Under the pieces are notes generated by a model. It was not told the DNA's origin, made no database searches, and saw nothing but the letters and a program-made list of their open reading frames with translations. Source: Akkermansiaceae bacterium (GTDB lineage Bacteria > Verrucomicrobiota > Verrucomicrobiia > Verrucomicrobiales > Akkermansiaceae). Taken from it: a stretch of 51,986 bases of DNA. Positions within the stretch are counted from its first letter, which is position 1, and each line of letters begins with the position of its first letter. Shown here in pieces: positions 27,103 through 35,969 of the stretch. A program made the translations under genes and the position numbers. Location of the stretch: NCBI GenBank assembly GCA_015062055.1, contig SUVK01000014.1:1-51986 (forward strand), in the 5' to 3' direction.

Positions 27103-28788
27103 ATGGATACAAACCTTCGCATCGTCATCGGTTCAGACCACAAGGGTGTGGAACTGAAGGAAGCTGCCGTAGAGCTCCTTACCTCATGGGGATTTACGGT
27201 TGAAGATATCGGCCCGTTCACCAAGGAGTCCTGCGATTATTCCGACTATGCCAACGCCGTTTGCAAGCGCGTGGCCGATGGTCGTGCAGATCGCGGTATT
27301 CTCGTATGCTTCTCCGGTATCGGTATGAGCATTGCTGCCAATCGTTGGAAGGGTATCCGCGCTACATTGGTTCGCTCCCCGCAGGTGGCGGCTCTTTCTC
27401 GCCTTCACAACAATGCTAATGTGATGTGCCTTGCCGCAGCTTTCGTCAGCAATGACATGCTCGAGGAAATCCTGATGGCTTGGATGGAGACCGAGTTTGA
27501 GGGTGGACGCCACATCCCCCGCTTGCTCAAAGCCTCAGGCTCACCTCTGTCTGTTACAGACCCCGAGCTGGCGGACCTCATTGAAGAAGAGCGCTATCGC
27601 CAGAACAACAATATCGAGTTGATCGCTTCCGAAAACTTCGCCTCTCCCTCTGTGATGGAGGCTCAGGGTTCTATCCTCACCAACAAGTATGCCGAAGGTT
27701 ACCCCGACAAACGCTGGTATGGCGGTTGCGAGGTGGTTGACAAGGTAGAGCAGTTGGCTATAGACCGCGCAAAGGCCCTCTTCGGGTGCGATTTTGCCAA
27801 CGTTCAGGCTCACTCCGGTTCTCAGGCCAACATGTCTGTTTACCATGCCTGTATTAAGCCCGGTGACACGATTCTCACCATGGACCTCGCCTGTGGTGGT
27901 CACCTTTCTCACGGCTTCTTTGCCAATTTCTCCGGTAAGCAATACAACGTGGTACACTACGGTGTGAACCCCGAGACTGAGTGCATCGACTACGATGAAC
28001 TCGAGTCCAAAGCTAAAGAGGTGAAACCCGCCCTCATTCTCGCCGGTGCTTCTGCCTACTCTCGCACCATAGACTTTGCCCGCATTCGCAAGATATGCGA
28101 CGAGGTAGGTGCCATCATGTTTGTGGATATGGCACACATTGCCGGTTTGGTGGCAGCCGGTGTACACCCGTCCCCCGTACCGTATGCCGACTTCGTATCG
28201 ACCACCACCCATAAGAGCCTGCGCGGGCCCCGTGGCGGTATGGTGCTTTGCAAAGAGAAGTGGGCTAAGAAACTCAACAGCGCCACATTCCCCGGCTTGC
28301 AGGGTGGCCCCCTCATGCACGTGATAGCCGCTAAGGCTGCTTGCTTGGGTGAGGCCCTCAAACCCGAGTTCCGCACCTATGCAGAGCAGGTAGTCAAGAA
28401 CTCCAAGGCCATGGCTGCCCGCCTGGCTTCCCTCGGGTTCCGCATTGTTGCCGGCGGTACGGACAACCACTGCTTCCTTGTAGACCTCAGCGGCAAGGGC
28501 CTCAACGGTGCCGACGCTCAGGTTGCTCTTGATAAAGTGGGCATCACCGTTAACAAAAACGCCATCCCCTACGACAAAGGTACCACCAACAAGCCCTCCG
28601 GCATCCGCATTGGTACTCCCGCCGTTACTACGCGTGGTATGAAAGAGGAGGATGTGATTCATGTTGCAGACTTCATTGGTCGCTGCCTCTCCATTTTGGC
28701 CGCACAGAAAGTATGCGAGACCCCGGATGCTTACGACGCCCTGCGCGCAGAGGTATCTGCTTTCAATAAATCTTTCCCCATGCCCTGA
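27103..28788 (+). CDS. ribose-5-phosphate isomerase B fused to serine hydroxymethyltransferase
   Basis: One continuous frame encodes two enzymes. Residues about 4-143 match Rpi[36 protein letters not shown] with the active-site Cys69, HNNANV and [11 protein letters not shown]. Residues about 152-561 match Gly[27 protein letters not shown], and the PLP-lysine motif [13 protein letters not shown]. RpiB interconverts ribose- and ribulose-5-phosphate; GlyA makes glycine and 5,10-methylene-THF from serine. The frame is open from 27019, but the ATG at 27103 starts just before the RpiB domain and lies after the likely promoter. A linker of about 8 residues (KASGSPLS) joins the parts. Both active sites look complete. 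Confidence 0.93.
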   Translation: MDTNLRIVIGSDHKGVELKEAAVELLTSWGFTVEDIGPFTKESCDYSDYANAVCKRVADGRADRGILVCFSGIGMSIAANRWKGIRATLVRSPQVAALSRLHNNANVMCLAAAFVSNDMLEEILMAWMETEFEGGRHIPRLLKASGSPLSVTDPELADLIEEERYRQNNNIELIASENFASPSVMEAQGSILTNKYAEGYPDKRWYGGCEVVDKVEQLAIDRAKALFGCDFANVQAHSGSQANMSVYHACIKPGDTILTMDLACGGHLSHGFFANFSGKQYNVVHYGVNPETECIDYDELESKAKEVKPALILAGASAYSRTIDFARIRKICDEVGAIMFVDMAHIAGLVAAGVHPSPVPYADFVSTTTHKSLRGPRGGMVLCKEKWAKKLNSATFPGLQGGPLMHVIAAKAACLGEALKPEFRTYAEQVVKNSKAMAARLASLGFRIVAGGTDNHCFLVDLSGKGLNGADAQVALDKVGITVNKNAIPYDKGTTNKPSGIRIGTPAVTTRGMKEEDVIHVADFIGRCLSILAAQKVCETPDAYDALRAEVSAFNKSFPMP

Positions 28789-28818
28789 GCCCTTAAGCCT
28801 ATGGCATAAAAAATTATC

Positions 28819-28854
28819 GTATGCGAGGTCGCCCGTTGTGGCGGCCTTTCATAC
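28819..28854 (+). terminator. terminator after rpiB-glyA
   Basis: AGGTCGCC (28826-28833) pairs with GGCGGCCT (28840-28847), extended by GTATG/CATAC outside. TTTC follows the inner stem. It lies between the fusion gene and panC. Confidence 0.6.
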
Positions 28855-28882
28855 AATAACGCGTTAAGAAAATTTACATATC

Positions 28883-29734
28883 ATGCAAACTGCATCCACC
28901 AAACAAGAATTGCGCAACATGCTGGCAGAGCACCGCGGCAAGCGCATTGTCATGGTGCCCACCATGGGCGCATTGCACGAAGGGCACGCCTCCCTCATGC
29001 GCCAAGCCCGCACCTTGGCAGGGACAGGGGGTATTGTGGTAGCCAGCATCTTCCTCAACCCCGTGCAATTTGATAATGCCGGGGATTTGGCGACCTACCC
29101 GCAAACGCCCGAAGCTGATTTAGCCGTGTGCGAATCGTGCGGGGTAGATGTAGTATTTATGCCCACCCCCGGGCTTATGTATTGTGCAGACCGCTCCATC
29201 ACCATGGAAGAGACCTACCTCTCAACCGTGTTGTGTGGTGCCAAACGCCCCGGTCACTTCGCCGGTGTGTGTCTGGTGGTCAGCAAACTCTTCAACTTGG
29301 TGCAACCCACCGATGCCGTGTTCGGTAAAAAAGACTACCAGCAATTAGCCATATTGCGCCGCATGGTGAGAGACTTAGATATACCTGTCACGCTGCATGG
29401 GGCAGAGATTGTGAGAGAGGCTGATGGCCTTGCGCTCTCGAGCCGCAACGTGCGTCTCACCCCCGAGCACCGCGCAGCTGCCCCCGCTATTCGCCGTGCT
29501 TTGCTGGCTGCCAAGGCTGCGTATGAAACCGGCACCCCGGCAGACGAGGTATGCCGTCGCGTGGTAGATACCCTCTTCACCATACCCGGGGTTAAGGTGG
29601 ATTATGTGGAACTTGTCGATGCTGAGACCCTGCATGCCCTGCAAGATGAAAAACGCTTGGCTCTGCTTGCTGTGGCCGCTTTCTTCGGCGATGTTCGCCT
29701 TATTGATAACATCGAACTTACACGCAACGTATGA
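28883..29734 (+). CDS. panC: pantothenate synthetase (pantoate-beta-alanine ligase)
   Basis: It condenses pantoate and beta-alanine using ATP, the last step of pantothenate (vitamin B5) synthesis in the cytoplasm. The 283 residues are typical. The signature VPTMGALHEGHASLMRQA carries the HIGH-type ATP-binding site, with FLNPVQF, VFGKKDYQQLAILRRMV and ALSSRN further on. It overlaps the ABC ATPase gene by ATGA. No panB or panD is in the window. Confidence 0.95.
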   Translation: MQTASTKQELRNMLAEHRGKRIVMVPTMGALHEGHASLMRQARTLAGTGGIVVASIFLNPVQFDNAGDLATYPQTPEADLAVCESCGVDVVFMPTPGLMYCADRSITMEETYLSTVLCGAKRPGHFAGVCLVVSKLFNLVQPTDAVFGKKDYQQLAILRRMVRDLDIPVTLHGAEIVREADGLALSSRNVRLTPEHRAAAPAIRRALLAAKAAYETGTPADEVCRRVVDTLFTIPGVKVDYVELVDAETLHALQDEKRLALLAVAAFFGDVRLIDNIELTRNV

Positions 29735-30384
29735 TTATAGCAGAAAACCTTCATCGTAGTTACTCCATCGCCAAAAAGTCCATCGAGGTGCTTCACGGGC
29801 TTTCTCTGCACATCAACAAGGGCGAAAAAGTATTTCTTTGCGGCCCCAGTGGTGCCGGTAAAACTACCCTCATGTACACCCTCGCCGGGCTGGAGCCCCC
29901 GCAAGAGGGCTCGGTACATATAGATGGTACGAATATCTATGAGCTCAACATGCGAAAACGAGCCCTCTTCCGCAATCGCTATATGGGCTTCATCTTCCAA
30001 AACTACATGCTGATGCCTGAACTTACCGCGCTCGAAAACGCCTCTCTTGCTACGGCCGTGGCGGGCACGGAGGCCACGGAGCGCGTGGTGTCTCTTCTCG
30101 AGCGTGTTGGGCTCGGCGACCGCTTGAACCACCTCCCCAACGAGCTTTCCGGTGGCGAGCAACAACGTGTCGCCATAGCACGTGCCTTGGCCCACAATCC
30201 TTCCATCATCTTTGCCGACGAGCCCACCGGCAACCTCGACTCTCGCAATGGGCGCCAGATTCTTGACCTTCTTTTCAATCTATCGAACGAAGGCAACAAA
30301 ACACTTGTTATGGTAACGCACGACCCCGATATCGCCCGCTTGGGTGACCGTGTGCTCACTATTCGCGATGGTGTAGTGCAGTAA
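29731..30384 (+). CDS. ABC transporter ATPase, LolD/MacB type
   Basis: The protein has 217 residues. Walker A GPSGAGKTT, signature LSGGEQQRVAIARAL, and Walker B FADEPTGNLD are all present, with D-loop and H-loop (VTHDPDIARLGDRV) intact. The GNLDS stretch and the size match the LolD/MacB/FtsE-type clade, whose members energise lipoprotein release or efflux. No permease is adjacent, so the partner must be encoded elsewhere. It is translationally coupled to panC, a combination with no obvious functional link. Confidence 0.88.
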   Translation: MIIAENLHRSYSIAKKSIEVLHGLSLHINKGEKVFLCGPSGAGKTTLMYTLAGLEPPQEGSVHIDGTNIYELNMRKRALFRNRYMGFIFQNYMLMPELTALENASLATAVAGTEATERVVSLLERVGLGDRLNHLPNELSGGEQQRVAIARALAHNPSIIFADEPTGNLDSRNGRQILDLLFNLSNEGNKTLVMVTHDPDIARLGDRVLTIRDGVVQ

Positions 30385-30415
30385 CCCTTTATTCATCGTA
30401 TCGCCAATTTACGGT

Positions 30416-30444
30416 TTGACTTTTTTCGCTAAATAGTGTATACC
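30416..30444 (+). promoter_or_regulatory. argH promoter (leaderless)
   Basis: TTGACT (30416-30421), a 17-bp spacer and TATACC (30439-30444) end 10 nt before the argH ATG at 30455. Confidence 0.72.
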
Positions 30445-30454
30445 TCCGCGCGTT

Positions 30455-31819
30455 ATGTGGACAGGACGATTTTCTCAGGCTACGGCAGACCTTGTACTCA
30501 AGTACGGTGAATCCATTTCATACGACTGGAAACTCTATCGGCACGACATTGCCGGCTCGATAGCACATGCCCGCGCACAGTTGCGCGCCGGTATGCTTAC
30601 ACAAGACGAGTTTAATGCCATCGAGACCGGCCTTAAAAGCATTTTGGCCGATATTGAGGCAGGTAATTTCGACTGGACCATCAAACTTGAGGATGTGCAC
30701 ATGAACATCGAAAGCGAGCTTACACGCCGCATCGGCGCCCCCGGTGCCAAACTACACACAGCCCGCTCTCGCAACGACCAAGTGGCCACCGATACCCGCT
30801 TGTATTGCCGTGCCGAGATTGACACCACGCTTTCTTTGCTGCTTGAGATGCAGCGAGCCCTTGTTGCCAAGGCTGAGGAGTATGCAGAGGTGCGCATACC
30901 CGGTTACACTCACTTGCAACGCGCTCAACCTGTCACCGTCGGCCACCACCTGTTGGCATATGTCGAGATGCTGGGCAGGGATGTCACCCGCCTGCAAGAC
31001 TGCCGCCGTCGTCTCAACGTGTCGCCCCTTGGCTCGGGGGCTATCGCCGGCTCTACCATCAACCTCGATCGCCTCGGTATTGCCGCCGAGCTCGGTTTCG
31101 ACTCCGTTACCGAAAACTCCATGGATGCCATTGCCGACCGCGACTACATCATGGAGACCCTCTTCTGCCTCTCCCTCATCGGTACCCATCTCAGCCGCCT
31201 CAGTGAAGACCTTGTACTGTGGAGCAGTGCCGAGTTCGGGTTCTGCACCTTGTCAGATGCCCACACCACCGGCTCCTCCCTCATGCCGCAGAAGAAAAAT
31301 CCCGATGTCTCGGAGCTCACCCGTGGCAAGAGCGGCCGTTTGTATGGTAACCTCGTAAGCGTGATGGTTGCCGTAAAAGGCTTGCCCCTTACCTACAACC
31401 GCGACTTGCAGGAAGACAAAGAACCTCTCTTTGACTCTTTTGAAACCGTTGACCTCGCCCTGCGGGTGAATGCCGAAATGGTAGCCGCCATGCGTATAAA
31501 CGAAGATAAGTGTGCAGCCGCCGTTGCCGACCCCCTGTTGTTGGCTACGGACTTGGCAGACTACTTGGTGCGCCGTGGGGTGCCGTTCCGCCATGCTCAT
31601 GAGCTGGTGGGCAAGGCCGTGGCCGTAGCCGTGGGCAGTGGTACCCCGCTCAATCAGCTCACGCTCGATCAGTTCCGCGCTATTTCCCCCGAGTACGGAG
31701 AAGATGTACACTCCGTCTTTAACCTCGATAGAGCCTTCGAGCTGCGCACCAACCCCGGTGCCCCCAATCCGGCCAATACCGCCCGCCGTATTGCCTATTG
31801 GAAAAAACTCTTGGGTTAA
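30455..31819 (+). CDS. argH: argininosuccinate lyase
   Basis: It cleaves argininosuccinate to arginine and fumarate, the last step of arginine synthesis. The 454 residues have the family's usual length. The fumarase/aspartase superfamily signature GSSLMPQKKNPDVSELTRGK is complete, with HTARSRNDQVATD and YTHLQRAQPVTVGHH in the expected order. It has its own promoter with almost no leader. The SMR exporter gene follows after 35 nt. Confidence 0.96.
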   Translation: MWTGRFSQATADLVLKYGESISYDWKLYRHDIAGSIAHARAQLRAGMLTQDEFNAIETGLKSILADIEAGNFDWTIKLEDVHMNIESELTRRIGAPGAKLHTARSRNDQVATDTRLYCRAEIDTTLSLLLEMQRALVAKAEEYAEVRIPGYTHLQRAQPVTVGHHLLAYVEMLGRDVTRLQDCRRRLNVSPLGSGAIAGSTINLDRLGIAAELGFDSVTENSMDAIADRDYIMETLFCLSLIGTHLSRLSEDLVLWSSAEFGFCTLSDAHTTGSSLMPQKKNPDVSELTRGKSGRLYGNLVSVMVAVKGLPLTYNRDLQEDKEPLFDSFETVDLALRVNAEMVAAMRINEDKCAAAVADPLLLATDLADYLVRRGVPFRHAHELVGKAVAVAVGSGTPLNQLTLDQFRAISPEYGEDVHSVFNLDRAFELRTNPGAPNPANTARRIAYWKKLLG

Positions 31820-31854
31820 TCTCCTCCACCTGTGCGTTATGCCGCATTAAGTTC

Positions 31855-32175
31855 ATGGCTTGGTTATATCTGCTAATCGCCGCTGTGTGCGAAATAGGAT
31901 GGCCGGTCGGCATGAAACTTGCCGGCTTCGGGGGGGCGCTGCGCTGGTTATGGATTGCCGCCGCCGCCGTTGCCATGACCCTCAGTGGCGTGTTTCTTTA
32001 CCTGGCCCAAAAGCAGATTCCCATCGGCACCGCCTATGCTATATGGACCGGCCTGGGGGCTGCTGCCACCTTTGCTATCGGTGTTATCTTCTTCAAGGAC
32101 ACCGCCTCACTCATGCGCATGCTGGGCGTGGCTCTCATTGTAGGCGGTGTCATTGTCCTTAAAATATCAGACTAA
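31855..32175 (+). CDS. small multidrug resistance family exporter, SugE/Gdx type
   Basis: The protein has 106 residues with four membrane helices. The essential SMR glutamate is E13 in MAWLYLLIAAVCEIGW. The third-helix pattern PIGTAYAIWTGLGA is characteristic of the SugE/Gdx branch, which exports guanidinium, rather than the EmrE multidrug branch. The start at 31855 is chosen because it places E13 at the family position; an upstream ATG at 31798 lies inside argH. The 35-nt gap after argH is too short for a guanidine riboswitch. The pairing with arginine synthesis is suggestive only. Confidence 0.88.
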   Translation: MAWLYLLIAAVCEIGWPVGMKLAGFGGALRWLWIAAAAVAMTLSGVFLYLAQKQIPIGTAYAIWTGLGAAATFAIGVIFFKDTASLMRMLGVALIVGGVIVLKISD

Positions 32176-32200
32176 CCCGGCTCCGTCAATTTTCATCATC

Positions 32201-33490
32201 ATGTCTTCCATGCACTGGCCACTTCTTCTCTCCACATACCGCCTCGGTGGTGGTGCCGATAAAAACGGAAAACGCTCGGTCTATAATCAAGACTATGGCC
32301 GTGTGCTGTACTCCAGCGCCTTTCGTCGCTTGCAAGACAAAACGCAGGTGTTTCCTCTCGGTCGCAATGACTATGTGCGCACTCGCCTCACCCATAGCTT
32401 GGAGGTAGCCAACGTAGGCCGAGCTCTTGCCATGGAGCTGCAAGACATTATTCTTGAGCACGACCCCGCCGCAGCCGATTTCTCCCCGGATTTTCTGAGA
32501 CTTCTCGGTTGCTTGGGTGATATCGTCGCTACCGCATGCTTGGCACACGATATCGGCAACCCTCCCTTCGGGCATTCGGGAGAAACGGCCATCGAGGCAG
32601 CCGTTCGCAAACTTACCCCTCGCCAAGATTATACATTCGAGGGCAACGCCCAGGGGTTTCGGCTCCTTACCCGTATATGTGACCCCATCAAAGAGGCCGG
32701 CCTCAACCTCACCTGTGCCACCCTTGGTGCCTTCTCCAAATACCCCTGTACACCGTCCTCAAAAAATAAAGACATCTACAAAAAATACGGTATCAACGAA
32801 GAAGAACTGCCTGCCTTTCGCACGGTGGCAGAGCAATGCGGCCTCTCCCCCCTCGGGCAAGACATCTGGGCGCGGCATCCCCTTGCGTATCTGATGGAGG
32901 CTGCAGATGATATCAGCTACCTTGTGGCCGATATTGAAGACGCTTACATCTCCCGCATCATCAGCTACGATACTGCCGTTTCCAACCTGCTGTTGCTTTG
33001 TGGTGCAGGGGACACTACTCGCGATAAAATCGAGGCCGAGCGCGCTTCCTCAGGCACTCGGGCCGCCATTCGCATGGCCCGCGCCCTCACCATCGGTACC
33101 TGCATACGCGCTGTCGCCGATACCCTCAAAGAGCATTACGCCTCCATCATGAGCGGTACCCTCCGCGGCAGCCTCATGAAAAACTCCCCCTTGGCGTCCT
33201 CTCATACCCGAGTCTCCGATTTCTCCGTTAAGGAAATTTACAGCCACGAGAGCGTTATCAAGGTAGAGGTTACCGGCTTCAACGTCATGACGAAACTCAT
33301 GGAGCTTTACCTCGAATGGGTAGACACGCCCGACTCCCCCCTCGGTCGCCACTTGTCCGCCATCCTCCATGCCTCCCCCGCCCATGCCGACGACCCTGCT
33401 TACCGTTTCTCTCACATTATCGACTACGTTTCCGGCATGACGGACTCCTACGCGCTCAAAACTTATGCCGAGTTGTTCGGTACTCGCTGA
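32201..33490 (+). CDS. dgt: deoxyguanosinetriphosphate triphosphohydrolase (HD domain)
   Basis: This metal-dependent HD-domain enzyme hydrolyses dGTP (or other dNTPs) to nucleoside and triphosphate. The 429 residues contain RVLYSSAFRRLQDKTQVFPL, RLTHSLEVANVGRA (H of the HD site) and ACLAHDIGNPPFGHSGE (HD motif), all family hallmarks. The start at 32201 lies 25 nt after the SMR gene stop; the longer frame from 32147 overlaps that gene and is less likely. Confidence 0.93.
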   Translation: MSSMHWPLLLSTYRLGGGADKNGKRSVYNQDYGRVLYSSAFRRLQDKTQVFPLGRNDYVRTRLTHSLEVANVGRALAMELQDIILEHDPAAADFSPDFLRLLGCLGDIVATACLAHDIGNPPFGHSGETAIEAAVRKLTPRQDYTFEGNAQGFRLLTRICDPIKEAGLNLTCATLGAFSKYPCTPSSKNKDIYKKYGINEEELPAFRTVAEQCGLSPLGQDIWARHPLAYLMEAADDISYLVADIEDAYISRIISYDTAVSNLLLLCGAGDTTRDKIEAERASSGTRAAIRMARALTIGTCIRAVADTLKEHYASIMSGTLRGSLMKNSPLASSHTRVSDFSVKEIYSHESVIKVEVTGFNVMTKLMELYLEWVDTPDSPLGRHLSAILHASPAHADDPAYRFSHIIDYVSGMTDSYALKTYAELFGTR

Positions 33491-33513
33491 ATAAGGCTTT
33501 ATTAAGTTTTTTT
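33491..33513 (+). terminator. weak stem-loop and T run after dgt
   Basis: AATAA and TTATT form a short stem followed by AAG and a run of seven T. The stem is weak, so termination is uncertain. Confidence 0.4.
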
Positions 33514-33534
33514 CATTCGTATCAAGTTTTCTGC

Positions 33535-33563
33535 TTGTTATGACACATGCAATGTGCTACAAT
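33535..33563 (+). promoter_or_regulatory. promoter of the first PEP-CTERM gene
   Basis: TTGTTA (33535-33540), a 17-bp spacer and TACAAT (33558-33563) precede the ATG at 33614 with a predicted leader of about 44 nt. The spacer contains a small palindrome (CACAT, 3 nt, ATGTG). Unlike the housekeeping promoters here, this gene has a true 5' leader. Confidence 0.7.
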
Positions 33564-33613
33564 GAAAAGAGTTCTGCGAAGAATTATTTTCTCTTTATCA
33601 GCTTACACATACA

Positions 33614-35851
33614 ATGAAAAAGACACTGTTTTTATCAAGCGTTTGTTGCGCATTTTGCGGGGGTGTAGCCCATGCAGAGGATGCGCAGCCCGTTAAAGAA
33701 ACCATCACTTTAACCAGTGATACAGTCACGAGTGAAACCTTCACCGAGACAGCCCCCGGCAACGGTATGTTCTATTCCGACTCAAACAAGGTAGCATTCC
33801 TTGCCGGCGGAACAGCCGAAAATCCGTATTACATTACAACGGCCGATGATACTCATGCCAATGCCTCCGATATTTCTTTATCCGCAGGTGCGGGCCATAC
33901 CGTAACCGTGGGTGGTTTCACCGGCGATGCTTACCTTGCAATCGGTACAGAAGATACCCCTGTGCGCGTGTATACCGAGAACAGCCTGTTCATCGGCGGT
34001 TACGGTTGGCACGGTACGAGCGGTTGGCGCACCAATGCCAAGCTCAACAGCAATACCCGTGGTGAAATCCCTTTCGAGTCTCACGAGGGCACCGTTGTTA
34101 TCAATAAAGGTTCGGTACTCGACACCGGCACGGGGGGTACTGCTCTTGGTGGTGCTCAAATCTACATCGGCCATGGTGGCAAGGGCACCATGATAGTAGA
34201 TGGCGGTACGGTGACAACTCGTGCGTTCTTGGGGCTTGCCACGGCTACAGCCACGCCCGATGATAACTCCGGCTTGCTCGAGATTAAAAATGGAGGCAAT
34301 GTGCATATTACGGCAGAACCCGATAAAATCAATTCCTATTACAACCAACTCATGATTGGCGGTAGCAATACCGGCACCGGCAACATCATTGTCAGTGGCG
34401 AGGGCAGCCAATTCGTTATGGATAGCTCAGCCCTTACGCCCGCTGCAAGTACCGGCCAGTCTACTCATTACTCTTTCGTTTCCATCGGTACGGGTAATGG
34501 CGGTCAAGGTGCCATTACGGTGACAGACAAGGCTGCTTTGACTCTCGGTACGGAAAACGCAGGTTTTACACTGATTTATTTAGGTGAAGGAGCCGGCGCT
34601 ACCGGTGCTCTTAATGTTAAGGAGAATTCCTCTGCTGCACTTAATGGCTACACCTATATCGGGGCCCAAGGCAAGGGTGCCCTTAATGTAGAAAGTGGCG
34701 CCTCTGTGGAACAGACCAGCGGCGTTATGCTGGTGGGTATGTCCGGTGGTGAGGGCGAACTCAATGTTAAGGGCACCGGTTCGTCTCTTTCCTCCGGTGC
34801 CATGGAAATAGGCTACGATGGCGCTAAAGGCTCAGTAAATGTTGGTACCGGTGCCGATCTGACCGTAAATGGCAACCTTATCGCGAGCGACACCAAGGAT
34901 GACGGCATCTCAAACTCCCTCACCAACGATGGTGAGATGAAGGTGAGCGGCTACATCTACCTGACATCGGGTACCACCACAACCAACAGCGGCACCATGA
35001 CCGCTGATGGCGCTGTCTATATTGCCGATGGCGCCACCTTTGAAAATGCCGAAGGTGCAACCCTCGAGTCCGCCACTAGCTTTATTTCCCTCTATGCCGG
35101 CAGCCATACCACCAACAAAGGTGAGATGAAAGCTACCGATATCTATATAGCCGCCGGTGCCGAGTTAACCAACACCGGTTCTATGACCGTTGCCGGCGGG
35201 GCAGATGGTATCTCGTTGGCAGATGGTGCCACCATTAACAACGAAGGTTCCCTTAACGGCCAAATAAGCGGTAAAGGTACCGTGCAAGGTACCGGTACCC
35301 TCGGTGCGGTCTCCATCGGCCAAGATACCACCTACATGGTGGGTGGTGTAGATGCCCCTATCTTCGGCGTAGAAGCCTCCACCTTTACGCTCGAAGAAGC
35401 CTCCCTCACGGTCTTCAATGTCGACGGTGCCACCGCTGCTCAATCCGGCCAAGAAGCTACTTGGGGCTCCGGGTTGCACTCTGCCATTTACGGCAACGTC
35501 GTATCGCTTGAGGCCGGCGCCGGTATCGAAATCGTATTCTCTTCTACCATGGAAGGCTTGGAGCACGGCATTGAGTTTAACCTCAAGCTTATTGACGGTG
35601 GAGAAGGCAGTAGCTACGATTTGGAAACATTGCTCAGCAATACGACATTCACTCTCGCCGAGCAAATTTCCACATTCTCCCTTACTTCTGCCGAGTTAGA
35701 ACTCTTGGTCTCCGACGCAACATATACCGTTGTTGATAATGACCTGTACCTTTCCGGTACCGCAAAAATCAGCCCAATCCCCGAGCCTACCACGGCCACG
35801 TTGAGCCTGCTGGCCCTCTGTGCCTTGGCCTCCCGCCGACGCCGAAAGTGA
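33614..35851 (+). CDS. exported repeat-rich protein with PEP-CTERM sorting signal (A)
   Basis: The protein has 745 residues. The signal peptide MKKTLFLSSVCCAFCGGVAHA is followed by a long Gly/Thr/Ser-rich passenger with short repeats of the type GxGxLNVxxGA (for example GALNVKENSS, GALNVESGAS, GELNVKGTGS). This points to a right-handed beta-helix like autotransporter passengers. The C-terminus PIPEPTTATLSLLALCALASRRRRK is a PEP-CTERM tail: PEP motif, hydrophobic helix, Arg cluster, as recognised by exosortase-type systems. It is probably exported and processed at the surface. It converges with protein B, with which it shares the C-terminal tail and a terminator. Confidence 0.88.
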   Translation: MKKTLFLSSVCCAFCGGVAHAEDAQPVKETITLTSDTVTSETFTETAPGNGMFYSDSNKVAFLAGGTAENPYYITTADDTHANASDISLSAGAGHTVTVGGFTGDAYLAIGTEDTPVRVYTENSLFIGGYGWHGTSGWRTNAKLNSNTRGEIPFESHEGTVVINKGSVLDTGTGGTALGGAQIYIGHGGKGTMIVDGGTVTTRAFLGLATATATPDDNSGLLEIKNGGNVHITAEPDKINSYYNQLMIGGSNTGTGNIIVSGEGSQFVMDSSALTPAASTGQSTHYSFVSIGTGNGGQGAITVTDKAALTLGTENAGFTLIYLGEGAGATGALNVKENSSAALNGYTYIGAQGKGALNVESGASVEQTSGVMLVGMSGGEGELNVKGTGSSLSSGAMEIGYDGAKGSVNVGTGADLTVNGNLIASDTKDDGISNSLTNDGEMKVSGYIYLTSGTTTTNSGTMTADGAVYIADGATFENAEGATLESATSFISLYAGSHTTNKGEMKATDIYIAAGAELTNTGSMTVAGGADGISLADGATINNEGSLNGQISGKGTVQGTGTLGAVSIGQDTTYMVGGVDAPIFGVEASTFTLEEASLTVFNVDGATAAQSGQEATWGSGLHSAIYGNVVSLEAGAGIEIVFSSTMEGLEHGIEFNLKLIDGGEGSSYDLETLLSNTTFTLAEQISTFSLTSAELELLVSDATYTVVDNDLYLSGTAKISPIPEPTTATLSLLALCALASRRRRK

Positions 35852-35909
35852 CCACGGGATATATCAATGCGTCATTCAAACACGCTCTCAATTTAACGGG
35901 AGCCTAAAG

Positions 35910-35947
35910 AAGCAGCCGCTGTTCATTACCGAACAGCGGCTGCTTTT
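35910..35947. terminator. bidirectional terminator between the PEP-CTERM genes
   Basis: A perfect 15-bp stem (AAGCAGCCGCTGTTC at 35910-35924 with 35931-35945) surrounds a 6-nt loop, with T-rich flanks on both strands. It lies between two convergent genes. Confidence 0.9.
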
Positions 35948-35969
35948 CAAATCTGTCAACAACAGAGAC

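Noticed and set aside
27541..28662. 373-residue open frame opposite glyA
   Set aside because: Antisense shadow of a strongly conserved enzyme gene with biased codon use.
31820..31854. Guanidine riboswitch before the SMR exporter
   Set aside because: Only 35 nt separate it from argH, too short for any known guanidine riboswitch class.
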